A stretch of DNA of 64,000 bases. Source: Sipunculus nudus (taxonomy: Eukaryota > Annelida > Sipuncula > Golfingiida > Sipunculidae). Under the pieces are notes generated by a model. The model searched no databases. It saw only the letters and a list, made by a program, of their open reading frames with translations, and was not told the origin of the DNA. Where the stretch lies: assembly GCA_026874595.1 (NCBI GenBank), contig CM049306.1:100826642-100890641 (forward strand), given 5' to 3'. This document shows, piece after piece, positions 48,915 to 61,014 of the stretch (position 1 is the first letter of the stretch; each line of letters opens with the position of its first letter). Position numbers and translations under genes: made by a program.

Positions 48915-51840
48915 AACTTTAGCAAGGGGGATAATCAATGTAACTATCGCCCCCCCCTGATATTAGGAGAATAATATCTATATATTGAAAATGAAATATA
49001 TTGATAATAAATTACAGACTTTGTTACATTTCTGAGTTTACTATGAAATATATATATCTAAACCTGGTTCAGAATCAACCTATACTGGAAACATAATACC
49101 TTATTTTTCAAAACCTTTTGCATAATTTTAATATATTTAAAATATTGTGAAACATGTTTAGATAAAAACATTGTCCCAACTTTTATTACCCTCCCATTCC
49201 TACGAGTTACCCCCACACTTGATGATAAATTGACGTAATTGCTCGATGATAAATTGCTGATTCCTCTGTGACGTCATGATATCATGAAACCTTAAGAACG
49301 CAACCCGTTTTATAATCTTTGATCGGCACCCGGGATTTGTAACACCCGTATTAATAAATAAATGATATTAAGAAAAATCTATCGGTAGTCCAAATAGATG
49401 GAAGGAGAACCAAAATATAGTGTTATACGTATTATATATACAAACAAATCATCTACCATCATATTGTGTTGAGAATTTCTCAAATCGAGAAGGACCTCTC
49501 TTTGAATCAAACGTACATAACCGACAGGACTACAAAACAGCTGAGGAAACTTTGACCTCTCATTCATTTCAAATCTAGTCTTTGATTCTGTAAATTCATA
49601 AGGAATATAAAAATCCTCTATCTAAATGGATGTCTTAGTAACAGTCCATTGTATGCAAACAAAACATATTCGTTTATACATCGCGGCTAGGTAACTGTGA
49701 AAACTAACTGCAATAGAACCTTAAATACTGGCGGTCAGTTTCTCCATGATTTCATAATGTTTCTCAAACCAAGATAATATTGACCTGCGTCGTAAATTCA
49801 TGATATATTGACAAAGCCAGCTCAGTGAATGACATCAGTCCTTGGACAAAATCTAGGTGTGTATACTGTGGATAAGGTAATGTCCATTTTATGTTTATAT
49901 TTACGTCAGTATGACCATCTGATGTTTGTTTTGACTTTAAACCTGCACCTAAACACACAATCGGATAGCTTTTACACCGATGGCCTATCATTCATAGGCG
50001 TATGTAAAGGTATGTGTTGAATAGCTTATAGCTATGCTTGAAGATTTATACTTAAGCTAGAATTTGGAAAAGGAAATAGAGAGTGTTTGTTGTTTTAATG
50101 TAAACTTTCCGCAAGTACTTCGCCGTACACACTTAGTCCCAAGGGGTTAGGATCAGTTTTATTAGAGGCACAGTATGCACAAACCTGACAATTATATGGC
50201 AAACGATTATATAAAATATTATTTCATTATTTGTCTTGCCAGACTCAGAACTTATAAGTTCATTGCAATTAAGGCTGTAGACAAAACCATTGACATCATA
50301 TTCGATGATACATTTTACGTTTAGGGTCAATAGCGCAAACTGTAAATAGACCGTTCCCTTTATACTAGCGACACCTGTCAGTCACGACTGACACTTTTTT
50401 TAAGTATATTAAAGTGTCAAATTCACTGTACTAAAATACAATAGCTCTACTGCCCTGTGCACAATAAGATACAAAAGGATAATTAAATCAGTTAAGACAG
50501 TATAAAACACTAAATGTTCGGGTCATGTGGTAAAAGTAAAATTATATCTGCCTGATCCCTCCGCTGGAAACTGAATTCATCTGTGAAAACTTTCACTGCC
50601 GTTCTTTTCATCCGAACATAGCATATAAAACATTACGCGCACTGCGCATGCCCGAAGAATGGGTGAAAATGGACACACAATCTATACATGTACGTGGATA
50701 TGAATATACATACAGTGATGAATGACGTGTTATTTATAGGTCGTCCCGATTTCAGGCCCATGTGCATAGGTACAGAATTCAGAAGTCCTAAAGTCTTATT
50801 CCTAAATGAAAATCCAAAAGAGATCGTAAAAAAAAATCTGAAATAAAAAGATTTCCAAATTTCAGTGGTCAGTGAGTCCATGAGATCTTATTTTTTTCAT
50901 TATTAGGCACTGTTTTTACGAAGTTATTCTCGATGGTTGGTTGGAAACAGAGATGTTTAACATGATCAGACTATTACTAATACTCACACACTTTAATTGT
51001 TAGTTGCGGTGAAGCACCCCCCCCCCCCCCCCCGCGCGCGAGATCTCGTTTATGAAAGGGACAGATCTCTGCCAACCAAAGTGAACAAGGCACTAAATCT
51101 AGTCGAACGCAAGCTATATCACCTGCAATTAAAAATTACAATTATTAAGGCAAATAGTAAATATAAAGGATTGATAACATCTATTCCAAATATAACCAAC
51201 ACACGGCATTTGTCCGTGAAACATATATTTTATATGGATAAACCTGCCGACCTATTTGCGGTGTAATATGTGTTGCCCGGTATTGTAAATATAACAGAGA
51301 AACTTGTGCACGTGCTACCATTAGTAGTTTATAATTGGCAGTACCTGTCCTAGGGTTGCGCATTCTTTACACATGAGATCTGTCTGTGAACGGTCAAGGG
51401 TAGATCACATGCAAACATTCTTGCGCTCAGCACCTGTGGATCTATATAATATTTGTGACGCAGTATTGCAAATGTTAACAGAAACTTATGTTTCCTTGGA
51501 TTAGTTTACGTGATACAACTGCTGCCAGACTTGTTGCAAACATAAATGCACAATGATAGTCCAGGGACATTTGTGGTGTTTTCAACATTATGCAAAAGGT
51601 TTACCTGCATAAATTGGGGGATAAACTATTATTGCATGCATAAATAAGACATGAGTCCCAAGGGATCGAGAGTCACTAGTTATTTACAATTACTGATCAC
51701 CCAAGTGGGGCTTTGAATTGGTCAAATGTCAGGTCAAACAGGTTTTAGTCCGTATCAAATGGCGGGGTCCATTATTGGCTCAATAGACCTTTGACCCTGT
51801 ACGGAGGTTGGCGGTGAAGTCCACACTTGTTCACAGCCTC

Positions 51841-51856
51841 TCCCACAGGGGGCGCC
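51841..51856 (+). promoter_or_regulatory. CTCF-like motif
   Basis: TCCCACAGGGGGCGCC resembles the CTCF core (AGGGGGCGC). It is the closest such motif left of the secreted-protein gene pair. Binding is not shown. Confidence 0.3.
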
Positions 51857-52335
51857 ACCGGACAAGAGACTACACTTATTTAGTTCGTCAGATACGTGAT
51901 AGATGGCGCCCATGTTGAAGAACGCAATGTTTATCGCTCGAATATAATTTGTGCATGCCGGTGTGAAATCATTTTTATCAAGGAAAAAATAAAATTTGGT
52001 AATACATTAAACTTCCCTGAAGTGGATAATTAATTAAGTGCCATGTGGGATAGTTTTGAAACAAGGAAAATAAGAATGAGAAATAAATTTCCCCATTAAA
52101 ACCCAGGGCACAATTTCTTAAGTAAATGAAAGCATCCATGTTGATACAACTGTGCAAGTGATGAAAAGGGAAGCTCATAAAGTTGACTAAACATCACTCT
52201 GCATCGCCAAAATGTAAATGAGACTCAATATATCTCAAGACACGTGATTCTGTACGTAATATGCAGGATTTCATCCAGACTACCAACACAACAATGCGCA
52301 TGAATTAAATCATTTTCTTATATAATATGACGTGA

Positions 52336-52436
52336 TATTATATTATATTATATTATATTATATTATATTATATTATATTATATTATATTATATTATATTA
52401 TATTATATTATATTATATTATATTATATTATATTAT
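52336..52436. repeat. (ATATT)n array, ~20 copies
   Basis: Perfect pentanucleotide repeat. Confidence 0.97.
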
Positions 52437-53085
52437 AGAAGTAAAAGCATATCTGCAAAGTCCTTTCGTAATTGATATTTATAAGTTAACCGAAACGTAT
52501 TTTTTGCAGAAGATATCAAAATGTCCATCGCTCAAGGTAAACATTGAAGCATATGTCGCAATGACCTTAAATCTAGACTATTAACAATTTATTTCGTAAG
52601 TAAATACATTAGGCCCATGTCAAAGTAATAACCAAACTTCTATACACTTTTTGTGCGCAGTGCATGGCCTATAGGTGGGTCATGTGACCTGAATTCAACA
52701 AATCCTGCCATATACATTTCAGTGTCACTGCTGTTTTTTTTTATTTGTCATGTCATTAGGTACAGGTGCAACGATGTTAATTTCATTTCGCGTTCTTATC
52801 TGGATGTAATGGGAGATCTATGCGTCAAGCCACGATTCTTTAAACCGTGGATGCTTTTAAGCTATTATGAATTAAGTTAAACAAATAATGCTACTATTTA
52901 GATTATTAAACATTAAGACAATTTTATCCGTTTGCATGCGTTTGCGATCAGATACAAGCTGCCTTAACACATTTCCTAGGGGCAAATCCTCCACTAATAG
53001 CTCAGATTAGTAAATTACATGACATTACTAATTAAAAGCCCGAAGCCAGCAATAACGATTACAATGTACATATAGGTCTATACAC

Positions 53086-53240
53086 AGTTGCTCGAATCGC
53101 TCTTTATGGGATTATTATGCAAGGAAAAATGTTGTTTTCTTGCATAATAACCCTATAAATAGCAATACGAGCAACTGTGGTCTTTGTTTATTTTTTTAAT
53201 AATAACCCCACAAATAAGGATTCGAGCACTTGTGGTCTAT
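53086..53240. mobile_element. Hairpin MITE with an extra half copy
   Basis: CAGTTGCTCGAATCGCTCTT ... ATTATTATGCAAG is the near-inverse of CTTGCATAATAACCCTATAA ... CGAGCAACTG ending near 53178, forming a stem of about 45 bp. A third half copy (AATAATAACCCCACAAATAA ... CGAGCACTTGTGG) follows to 53240. Confidence 0.7.
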
Positions 53241-54316
53241 CCATGGTGCTGCAAGCACATGATGTTTGATCTATATCTTAAACTGCCCATATTTTCATTG
53301 CTATAGTAGTTATCCGTTATTATTCAATCGCTCAGATGTTAACGTTCCTTAGAAGTGGTCAACCCTGTTTCAGACTTGGTCTGACCCAGCCCACATTGGT
53401 TGGAAACAATAGTGGTAAAGCAGTGGTTAAGCGAAAGGAGTCACTGAACGAATGTATTGTTATCACTGCATATAGAGTGTACATAGATGTGGAATATGTT
53501 ATTTTGTATCTATAACGTGTTTATGTACTCAAAAATGATTTATTTGTTGTTTTACAAATATACCCGGCTAATAGCGATTCTTGTATGTATGTTCTGATTT
53601 ACGCTGATTGGTGTTTTAAAATTAAAAAAAAAAAACAGAAAAAAATAGACATGGTCGAAAGGCCACAAAGCTGCATGTTAAATTGAATATACTATGTTAA
53701 ATAATCTAAGGACTGGAAGAATTAAATGTTTGAATTCATATTAAATATCGATTGTTAAACACTGCCAATGGTAAAAAAATGCAAATCTTAGACACACAAT
53801 GTCGGAAACCCTATATAAGTGTGTATTTTACCATGATATTCTGGAAGTCTAGCAAATTGGTGTGCTCGAAAAGCAGTCATTACCTGAAAATAAATTTATA
53901 TAGTCAGTGCATATCGGTTTATTGAGGACCTAAAACCGACAAATCCTGTATTGTCCGTTTCAGTGTAACATCTTTTTTATTTCATACCATTTAATATTTA
54001 TGCGTCTGAAGTGATACTCAGTTAATACAATTATCTATTTAAGAGTTTACATTTTCTAGAAATAAAATCGTGAATGAATCCTATCAAGAACACACACACA
54101 GAATCAAACATGCATACATAAATGGCTTGTTGTCTGCATTTTATCAGTGATAGTGTATATATGGTACTGCATGGTCAATGCCAGGTTCTGCCAAATCTTG
54201 TTCACCATGAACAAAATCAATCGATATCAACTGTGTATTTAACCTTTGATCTTGTATGTATCATTTCTCAATACTAAATGACTGTTATGTTGTTCTATGG
54301 ACGGTGATCACACAAC

Positions 54317-57300
54317 ATGCCGCGTTTGGTTTTGTTATGGTTTGCTTTGCAAGGTCTGTATCGAATTATGTTAATTATGAATTACAAATTTTCATTTCAT
54401 CATGCAAATGATGATATTTATCGATATGATCTGCTTTAGTCATTTAGTCGTATTACTTGGTTGACATTGACCTAATACTAGTATTCCCCAATATACATTC
54501 TTAATCGCAAGTTATATTTACCCTTTGTATTATAATTATTGTGAATCCACGGGTTTTGAAAAATTCGATCTTTCGTTCTTTTTTTCAGGCTTACACTCCG
54601 TCTCCCATGGCCGTAACTCAAATTGTCCTCCGCCGGACCAAGGAGTCCCAAAGTTTCTCGAATGCTTGAAAGAAATAGTCCCACATATGGACCACCCTAT
54701 ATACGCGCCAATTATAGGAGGGGCAGACCTCGATTATGCCAAAGACATGTGCAAGTAAGGAATTTTGATTATGTTTATTTAGAAATGGTAGATTATTCGA
54801 AAAACATTTAAAGAGAGTTGACCATTTTTTTAAGGGAATCCCGGAATATTGTATCCCGGATTATTGAATCAAGAACTTCATCTTCTTATTGTATCCTTCT
54901 AGGTGGCGTATAGAAATATTACCAAGAAAAATTATGAAATGATTTTGATGATAAGGATTAGGTGAGGGTTAGGGTAACACCCTAAGGACACTTAATTAAA
55001 TATTCAAGGTAACCTGGATCACCATTATTATTTTTTTTAATTAAAGAATTCTGTATCATTCTTTATCCCGACAGAGGGCCATGGCCATTCAATGGTATTA
55101 CAGGTCTGCCTTTCTTCTAGAGCTCACTTTTAAACAAGCTATGCGGTGGATGGGCCGCGACACACTTTACTCTGGGCTTGCACATATTATTTTATATGTT
55201 TAGGCGTCTTCCTGAGAGTCAGGCCTCTTGCTTCTTTGCGCAGAGACCTTGCTCCAGCTATCAGATAAACAGGCGGACATGATTTGTCCAAAATTATAAC
55301 GGCCAAACAAATCAAACTCTTTAAAGGTCAACAATTCAATAAATCAAAGCTGTTCATACCTGATATCAACAAGAACACATGCACCAGAAGTACACTAGGT
55401 TTACAAGCCTTTATATTATCGGCCAATTATCGGTAACGTCATTTCTCGCCAGACTATTCATGATCATCATGATCTAAAAATAGCAAACGATGTTTTCTTG
55501 GTCCATTGCTGGGTGAATACACGGACCTTACTCCAGTCACCTGATTGGTTCAATTGGCTCGTTCATAATTCATGGTATAGCATTCTAGTGAGCCCTCTGC
55601 ATGCAGCAAGTTTCTGCACAACGAAGCATTTCGTAAATGCAATTTATAGAAATTATTAGTTACATTCACAACGTCTAGCTCTTTTATATCCTTTTATCTG
55701 GCGTTCGACTGGGTTAAGACTGTTCAACACTTCTGCTGGGCCACCGCAAGTGACCGATTGCTTTCATGCACAACATATAAGTATATCTGCATATTGAGGT
55801 ATCGTGTTTGATTAATTTTGTTTTGCAAATTAATTATACGTATAAGATATGTCTTTCCTGGTGTTTTGTAGAGAATACAAAAGTATGGTGTCCCTGTATA
55901 ATTATACAAGTTTTATTTTTTAAATAATTTCACTTAAAAACTAATAGGTTTTTAATTCTTTTTTATTTATTACAAAATGGCACGTAAAGCATTCTGTAGT
56001 TTCCGCTTGTCACTGTTTAAGGTCTGAATCGTGGACACGTGGAATTGAGTGTCTGGTACAGCTGTCGAGGGACTGTACCAGCGACCCGAAGTGGTCAGCT
56101 TACATTAACGCCATGTTCAATAAAGAGCAGTTCGAGAACAACATACGGAACTTCTGTAACCGACTCAATGGTAAGAATTAAAAAAAAACGGACTCGTCCG
56201 GGACAGAAAGCACAAAGGGTTTTGAAATTTCTTCTTCTGTGTTATTTAAAAAACATGTAATATTATTTTGAAATTTTTTTATCAATCAGCAAATAATTGT
56301 ATTTTGGAATATGTCGCTGTGTAACGAGCAGATAATCTTATGAAGGTTTTATTGGTTAATTTAAACAGTCAATAATACATTTTTTTACAAAGTTTTATCG
56401 TATGGAGAACCATGCAGATAAAACAATTGTTTCTTGTGCAAAAGGATTAGCCTTGGTTATAAGGGTCTAGTCATCTTTTGTCATCTAGCTACCTAAATCT
56501 TTGAAGTCTATAAACCATGTAATAGGCGGCATCAAAACTATCCTTCAATGCATCTTTATTGTACGTAAGGTTTTATGCTGTATCTTCACTCGGCAGCAAG
56601 GGAACATCTAATTGGTATATCAGTTCATGTTTGAGAATATTATGAAATGAACAACATTAATTATTGTTCTTAACACCACATTATATACAAACAGTAAGAC
56701 CCACCTGTGGTTTATATGTTAACCAGAATACAGTCCTTACGTGGAGTGTTACTTCGAAAACCGTGACCTGCTCTCAGACTGCGTCGGTAATGGACTACGT
56801 GACACTTTGTTGTACCTCACCACTAACGTCAACGCGTCTGTTAGTGACTGGATCTCCGTTACATGCAGGTATGTCACCAGATAGTATGGTATTTCAGGTA
56901 GTCTTTGGCTGAAGGTGTATCGCTAGACCTTTCCCATCAAACTAACGCCACCTATGGGACACTATTGACACTCAGTGTTCAGGTCCGTTTTATTGAGAAG
57001 AAACCATGTTGTACTTCAGGTAATAAAAGTAATATACCTTATTCTTAATGTGATGTTCTCACGGGGGTTTCTGGTTTGAATTTAATGACATGTGACGAAA
57101 ACATTGAAATTTTTGCCCCGTACATTAAAAAAAATTAACAAGCCGGCGCATTTCATTATATATTTTATGAACCTTCAGGAACCTCAAACCGGTAAGCAAA
57201 CGCGTGAACAAACTGGCTATGATTTCAGACAGAGGGAACTTACGTTTACGTTTTAGTTCAAGATCACATTACATTAGTTAAGTTTTCACGAGACATTTGA

Positions 57301-57593
57301 TGGGAGGATGGGTTTTATACTACTTTACACTGTTATGCTTGAGTCAAGACATGTAATTACTTTGAAGTAAGTCATAGCCACCATCATGTAAACATTATTC
57401 ACTCAGGTATACCGACGCCAGGAACCAGTGTCAAGAAGACGGGATGAGATACACTTGTGGCGCCGCCTCTGGTAAATTTCTGCGAGATTTCAACCGAGGT
57501 TTCAGATCATCAAGCTGTAACGATGCTCAAAGAGGACGCCTGTCAGGGATTCTCGTTTCGGCGTTGGTGCTGATCAAATTGTTTATGTTATAA
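54317..57593 (+). CDS. Secreted 12-cysteine two-module protein, probable GPI anchor (paralogue A)
   Basis: Five exons: 54317-54353, 54589-54754, 56022-56170, 56727-56868 and 57407-57593 (TAA). Phases alternate 1,2,1,2, giving 226 residues. Exon 1 (MPRLVLLWFALQ) is a signal peptide; its donor CAAG|GTCTGT is weak, so this exon is the least sure. Each of exons 2-5 carries exactly three Cys, and exons 2+3 and 4+5 look like two copies of one module. Exon 2 includes HPIYAPIIGGADLDYAKDMC. The C-terminus ends in a hydrophobic tail (GILVSALVLIKLFML) after a small-residue, hydrophilic stretch, as in GPI-attachment signals, so the product is probably displayed on the cell surface. The next gene is a tandem paralogue. 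The family is not recognised; a disulphide-rich helical fold such as the nematode DUF19 type is only a guess. Confidence 0.85.
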
Positions 57594-57878
57594 CGGGTGT
57601 GTGATACCGTCATGGGTCATTTTTACGGATTTCTTGAAATTTCTTGAATGAGCGCACTGCCTACTGCTAATATTAAGGTAGAGGTCAATTTGATACGGAC
57701 ACAGCCATCTCAATGGTCAAAAGAATATGTAACTCTTCAATATGACTTGTGACAAAGTGCTTGCTCTGAAGGGCCATCATCTGCACAAAAAACTTACGTT
57801 TATATCACTTCATGCACTTGGCTGGAATTTTTTTTCTGTGGAAAGTCTTGTTTAAATATCCATGTATATTATTACCGC

Positions 57879-57879
<1 letters not shown>

Positions 57880-57940
<61 letters not shown>
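57880..57940. repeat. (TA)n microsatellite
   Basis: About 60 bp of alternating TA, 3' of paralogue A. Confidence 0.95.
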
Positions 57941-57946
<6 letters not shown>

Positions 57947-58789
57947 TAATTTTACCCCAACCGGTTGGTAAGGGAGTGGAATTAATTATTTTTAACTATA
58001 TCCATAAAAGCATGAGGTTTTTGAATCCGTTGGTCAATTTTCAAAAAATAATAAATTATTATATAAATATAACATGTCTGTTATCGGTACTAGGTGCAAG
58101 AGCAAGAAAGGGGGTGGGGTTGTGTGGGTAGGGGGGAGTGGAGGTAGGGGTATGATATAATTTTCTCCTAAGATTACCCTCCAATCATTTACCACACTGC
58201 GCAGTATCGGACTCACAGGAGTACGACTCTGCTGTCCATGGTTTGCCGGCTTTGGGATCGGGCTTTATACAGATTAAATACTTAGTTCACTGAATACCAC
58301 GTCTACATAAATAGAGACACAAAAATAAAAGATTATACACACAATAATTCAGGGAGCATGATAAAGACAAAACCAGACAAACAGGTGCGACATCTGTTGG
58401 GGGATTCATGCTGCGGGGTCTCTATTTTCTGAGGGTCTAAACCTCCAACCAAGATCACTGTCCCTCAAATTAACATTGATTACGTAAGGAGAGTATTTTC
58501 TGAATAAAATGATTAGACTTGGTACCAATTTCGAGATAACATTTAAACTGAAAACATTGTTACATTTATGAATATCAGACACATTCTGCAAACTGTATAT
58601 AATTAAAGGGGATACATCTGTGTAATCCAATCATCCCATAGAAAATTATAAAACAAGTCAAAAGCTTTAGGTGTTATGACGAGGTGAAATGATCAAATAC
58701 AAGAAACGCATTTAGACTTCGTATCGATACTCGGCAGTCATCAGATCTGTACAAAATGTTTCTGTTACAGGCCGTGTACATGTAGAGCT

Positions 58790-60005
58790 ATACCGGAGTC
58801 CGCGTTGTAATGGGACGCTTATTGAGTGGCTAGGAATGTGACGGCATTTGTGAGTCCGCGTTGTAATGACACGTTAATTTAGTAGCTACACATGTGACGG
58901 TATACCGGAGTCCGCGTTGTAATGAAACGCTTATTGAGTGGCTAGAAATGTGACGCTATACCCGAATCTGCGTTGTAATGACACTTTGAGCGGCTAGACA
59001 TGTGACGCTACACCCGAATCCGCGTTGTAATGACACTTTTATTGAGCGGCTAAAAATGTGACGCTAAACCTGAGTCCGCGTTGTAATGACACGTTTATTG
59101 AGTGGCTAGACATGTGACGCTATACCGAGTCCGCGATGTAATGACACTTTTATTGAGTGGCTAGACATATGACGGTATACCGGAGTCCGCGTTGTAATTA
59201 CACGCTTATTGAGTAGCTAAACTTGTGACGGTATGTGAGTCCGCGTTGTAATGACACTTTTATTGAGTAGCTAGAAATGTGACGCTATACCTGATTCCGC
59301 GTTGTAATGACACGTTTATTTAGTAGCTAGACATGTGACGCTACCTGAGTCCGCGTCGTAATTACATGCTTATTGAGTTGCTAGATATGTAACGGTATAT
59401 GTGAGTCCGCGTTGTAATGACACGTTTATTGAGTGGCTAAACATGTGACGCTATACCTGAGTTCGCGTTGTAATGACACGTTTATTGAGTAGCTAGACAT
59501 GTGGCGCTATACCCGAATCAGTGTTGTAATAACACGTTTATTGATTAGCTAGACATATGACGCTACCTGAGTCCGCGTTGTAATTACATGCTTATTGAGT
59601 AGCTAGACATGTGACGCTATACCCGAATCCGCGTTCTAATGACACATTTATTGATTAGTTAGACATGTGACGCTACCTGAGTCCGCGTTGTAACTACATG
59701 CTTATTGAGTAGCTAGATTTGTGACGGTATATGCGAGTCCGCGTTGTAATGACACGTTTATTGAGTGGCTAGACATGTAACGGTATGTGAGTCCGCGTTG
59801 TAGTGACACTTTTATAGAGTAGCGAGAAATGTGACTCTATACCTGATTCCGCGTTGTAATGACACGATTATTGAGTAGCTAGACATATGACGCTCCTTGA
59901 ATCCGCGTTGTAATAACATGCTTATTGAGTAGCTAGAAATGTGACGCTATACCCGTGTCCGCGTTGTAATGACACGTTTATTGAGTGGCCAGACATGTGA
60001 CCGTT
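58790..60005. repeat. ~55-bp minisatellite, about 22 copies
   Basis: The unit is GAGTCCGCGTTGTAATGACA followed by CGTTTATTGAGTAGCTAGAC and ATGTGACGCTATACC. The CGCGTTGTAAT core recurs every 52-58 bp from 58801 to 59960. Copies are diverged by point changes and small indels. Confidence 0.95.
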
Positions 60006-60931
60006 GGACTTGATTGATATATTGATTCACAGTGCCATGCTTGTATCGTAGGAGTAAAATAACTATTCTGAATTAAACATGGTAAATGCGTGTATGTGTG
60101 TGCATGGGGTTGCAAATCCAAGGTCTGTGGTTTTCTCCTGGTTCTCCATTTCACCCTCGCCTTCAGGCCTCCGAATTCATTATTTCATTCTGTCTGTAAG
60201 CTTTGGATATTTTAACTCTATTGGCATAAAATGTGGCGACTCACTAATGAGCATTTCTCGTGGCAACAAATATTTCGCATGACTGGTACGGTATCGTGTG
60301 TGATGAAAGAATAATAGCTCTTTATTATTAAGGTTTGATAAAGATTACGATGCCCTTCGTATCCCTTCTTTACTGCTTGGACATACTGACACGTGAAAAT
60401 GATGGAATGTGGTGACCGAGTTGTTTGCTGGGACATAAAAACCCACGGTTTCAATGTTCAATTTTATGCATTTTAACGATTCTTAGGATTAACGGCACGA
60501 CAGTGTGTGGTTCATGATTTTTTACATGGCTCAAAACAAAAGCATGGCGTCCCACTTCGTCTGAGGCAAACTAGGCGTGTTTTTTTTTACTCCATGCGTA
60601 TTCGGTCATGCATACATCGAGGGAAAACGTTTACATTAGCGAACTTCCTCTGACCACATTCCACTGGAAATAGAGTATGAGGTAGGCCTACTGTATGAAA
60701 CCGTATGAAATATTGCCCAGGAACCCAGTTTACAGAATGCATGCAGTCTCCTTTTTATAAGTATATAACATGATCTGATGTTTAATTTGTCACATTAATC
60801 AAGATTATATTTTAATGGCATCACTGATAAACATTTAAACGTAGATTGTTTAACATCTTCACATGACAACATAAATAATTTATCTGTAAATTTATCCATA
60901 AATCACATACGTAAATGTTACCACGAGACCC

Positions 60932-60938
60932 TATAAAT
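60932..60938 (+). promoter_or_regulatory. TATA box of paralogue B
   Basis: CTATAAATTA lies about 80 bp before the ATG at 61015. Transcription would start near 60960-60970, leaving a 5' leader of about 50 nt. No equally clear TATA box precedes paralogue A. Confidence 0.5.
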
Positions 60939-61014
60939 TAACGCGATAAGAGCAAATGTGTTTAAAGGTCGTCCAAGTCAGTCTACAGGCGCTCAGTGTC
61001 CACAGAAACTCAAA

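Larger units (their letters stand above)
47346..54316. other. Intergenic DNA, no gene
   Basis: No supported exon. Notable content: the G/C/CA low-complexity cluster at 48762-48914, poly-C at 51017-51033, a CTCF-like motif at 51841, the pentanucleotide array at 52336 and the hairpin element at 53086. Confidence 0.45.
57594..60931. other. Spacer between tandem paralogues
   Basis: No exon seen. It contains a possible polyadenylation signal near 58047, (TA)n and the 55-bp minisatellite listed separately. Confidence 0.5.
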
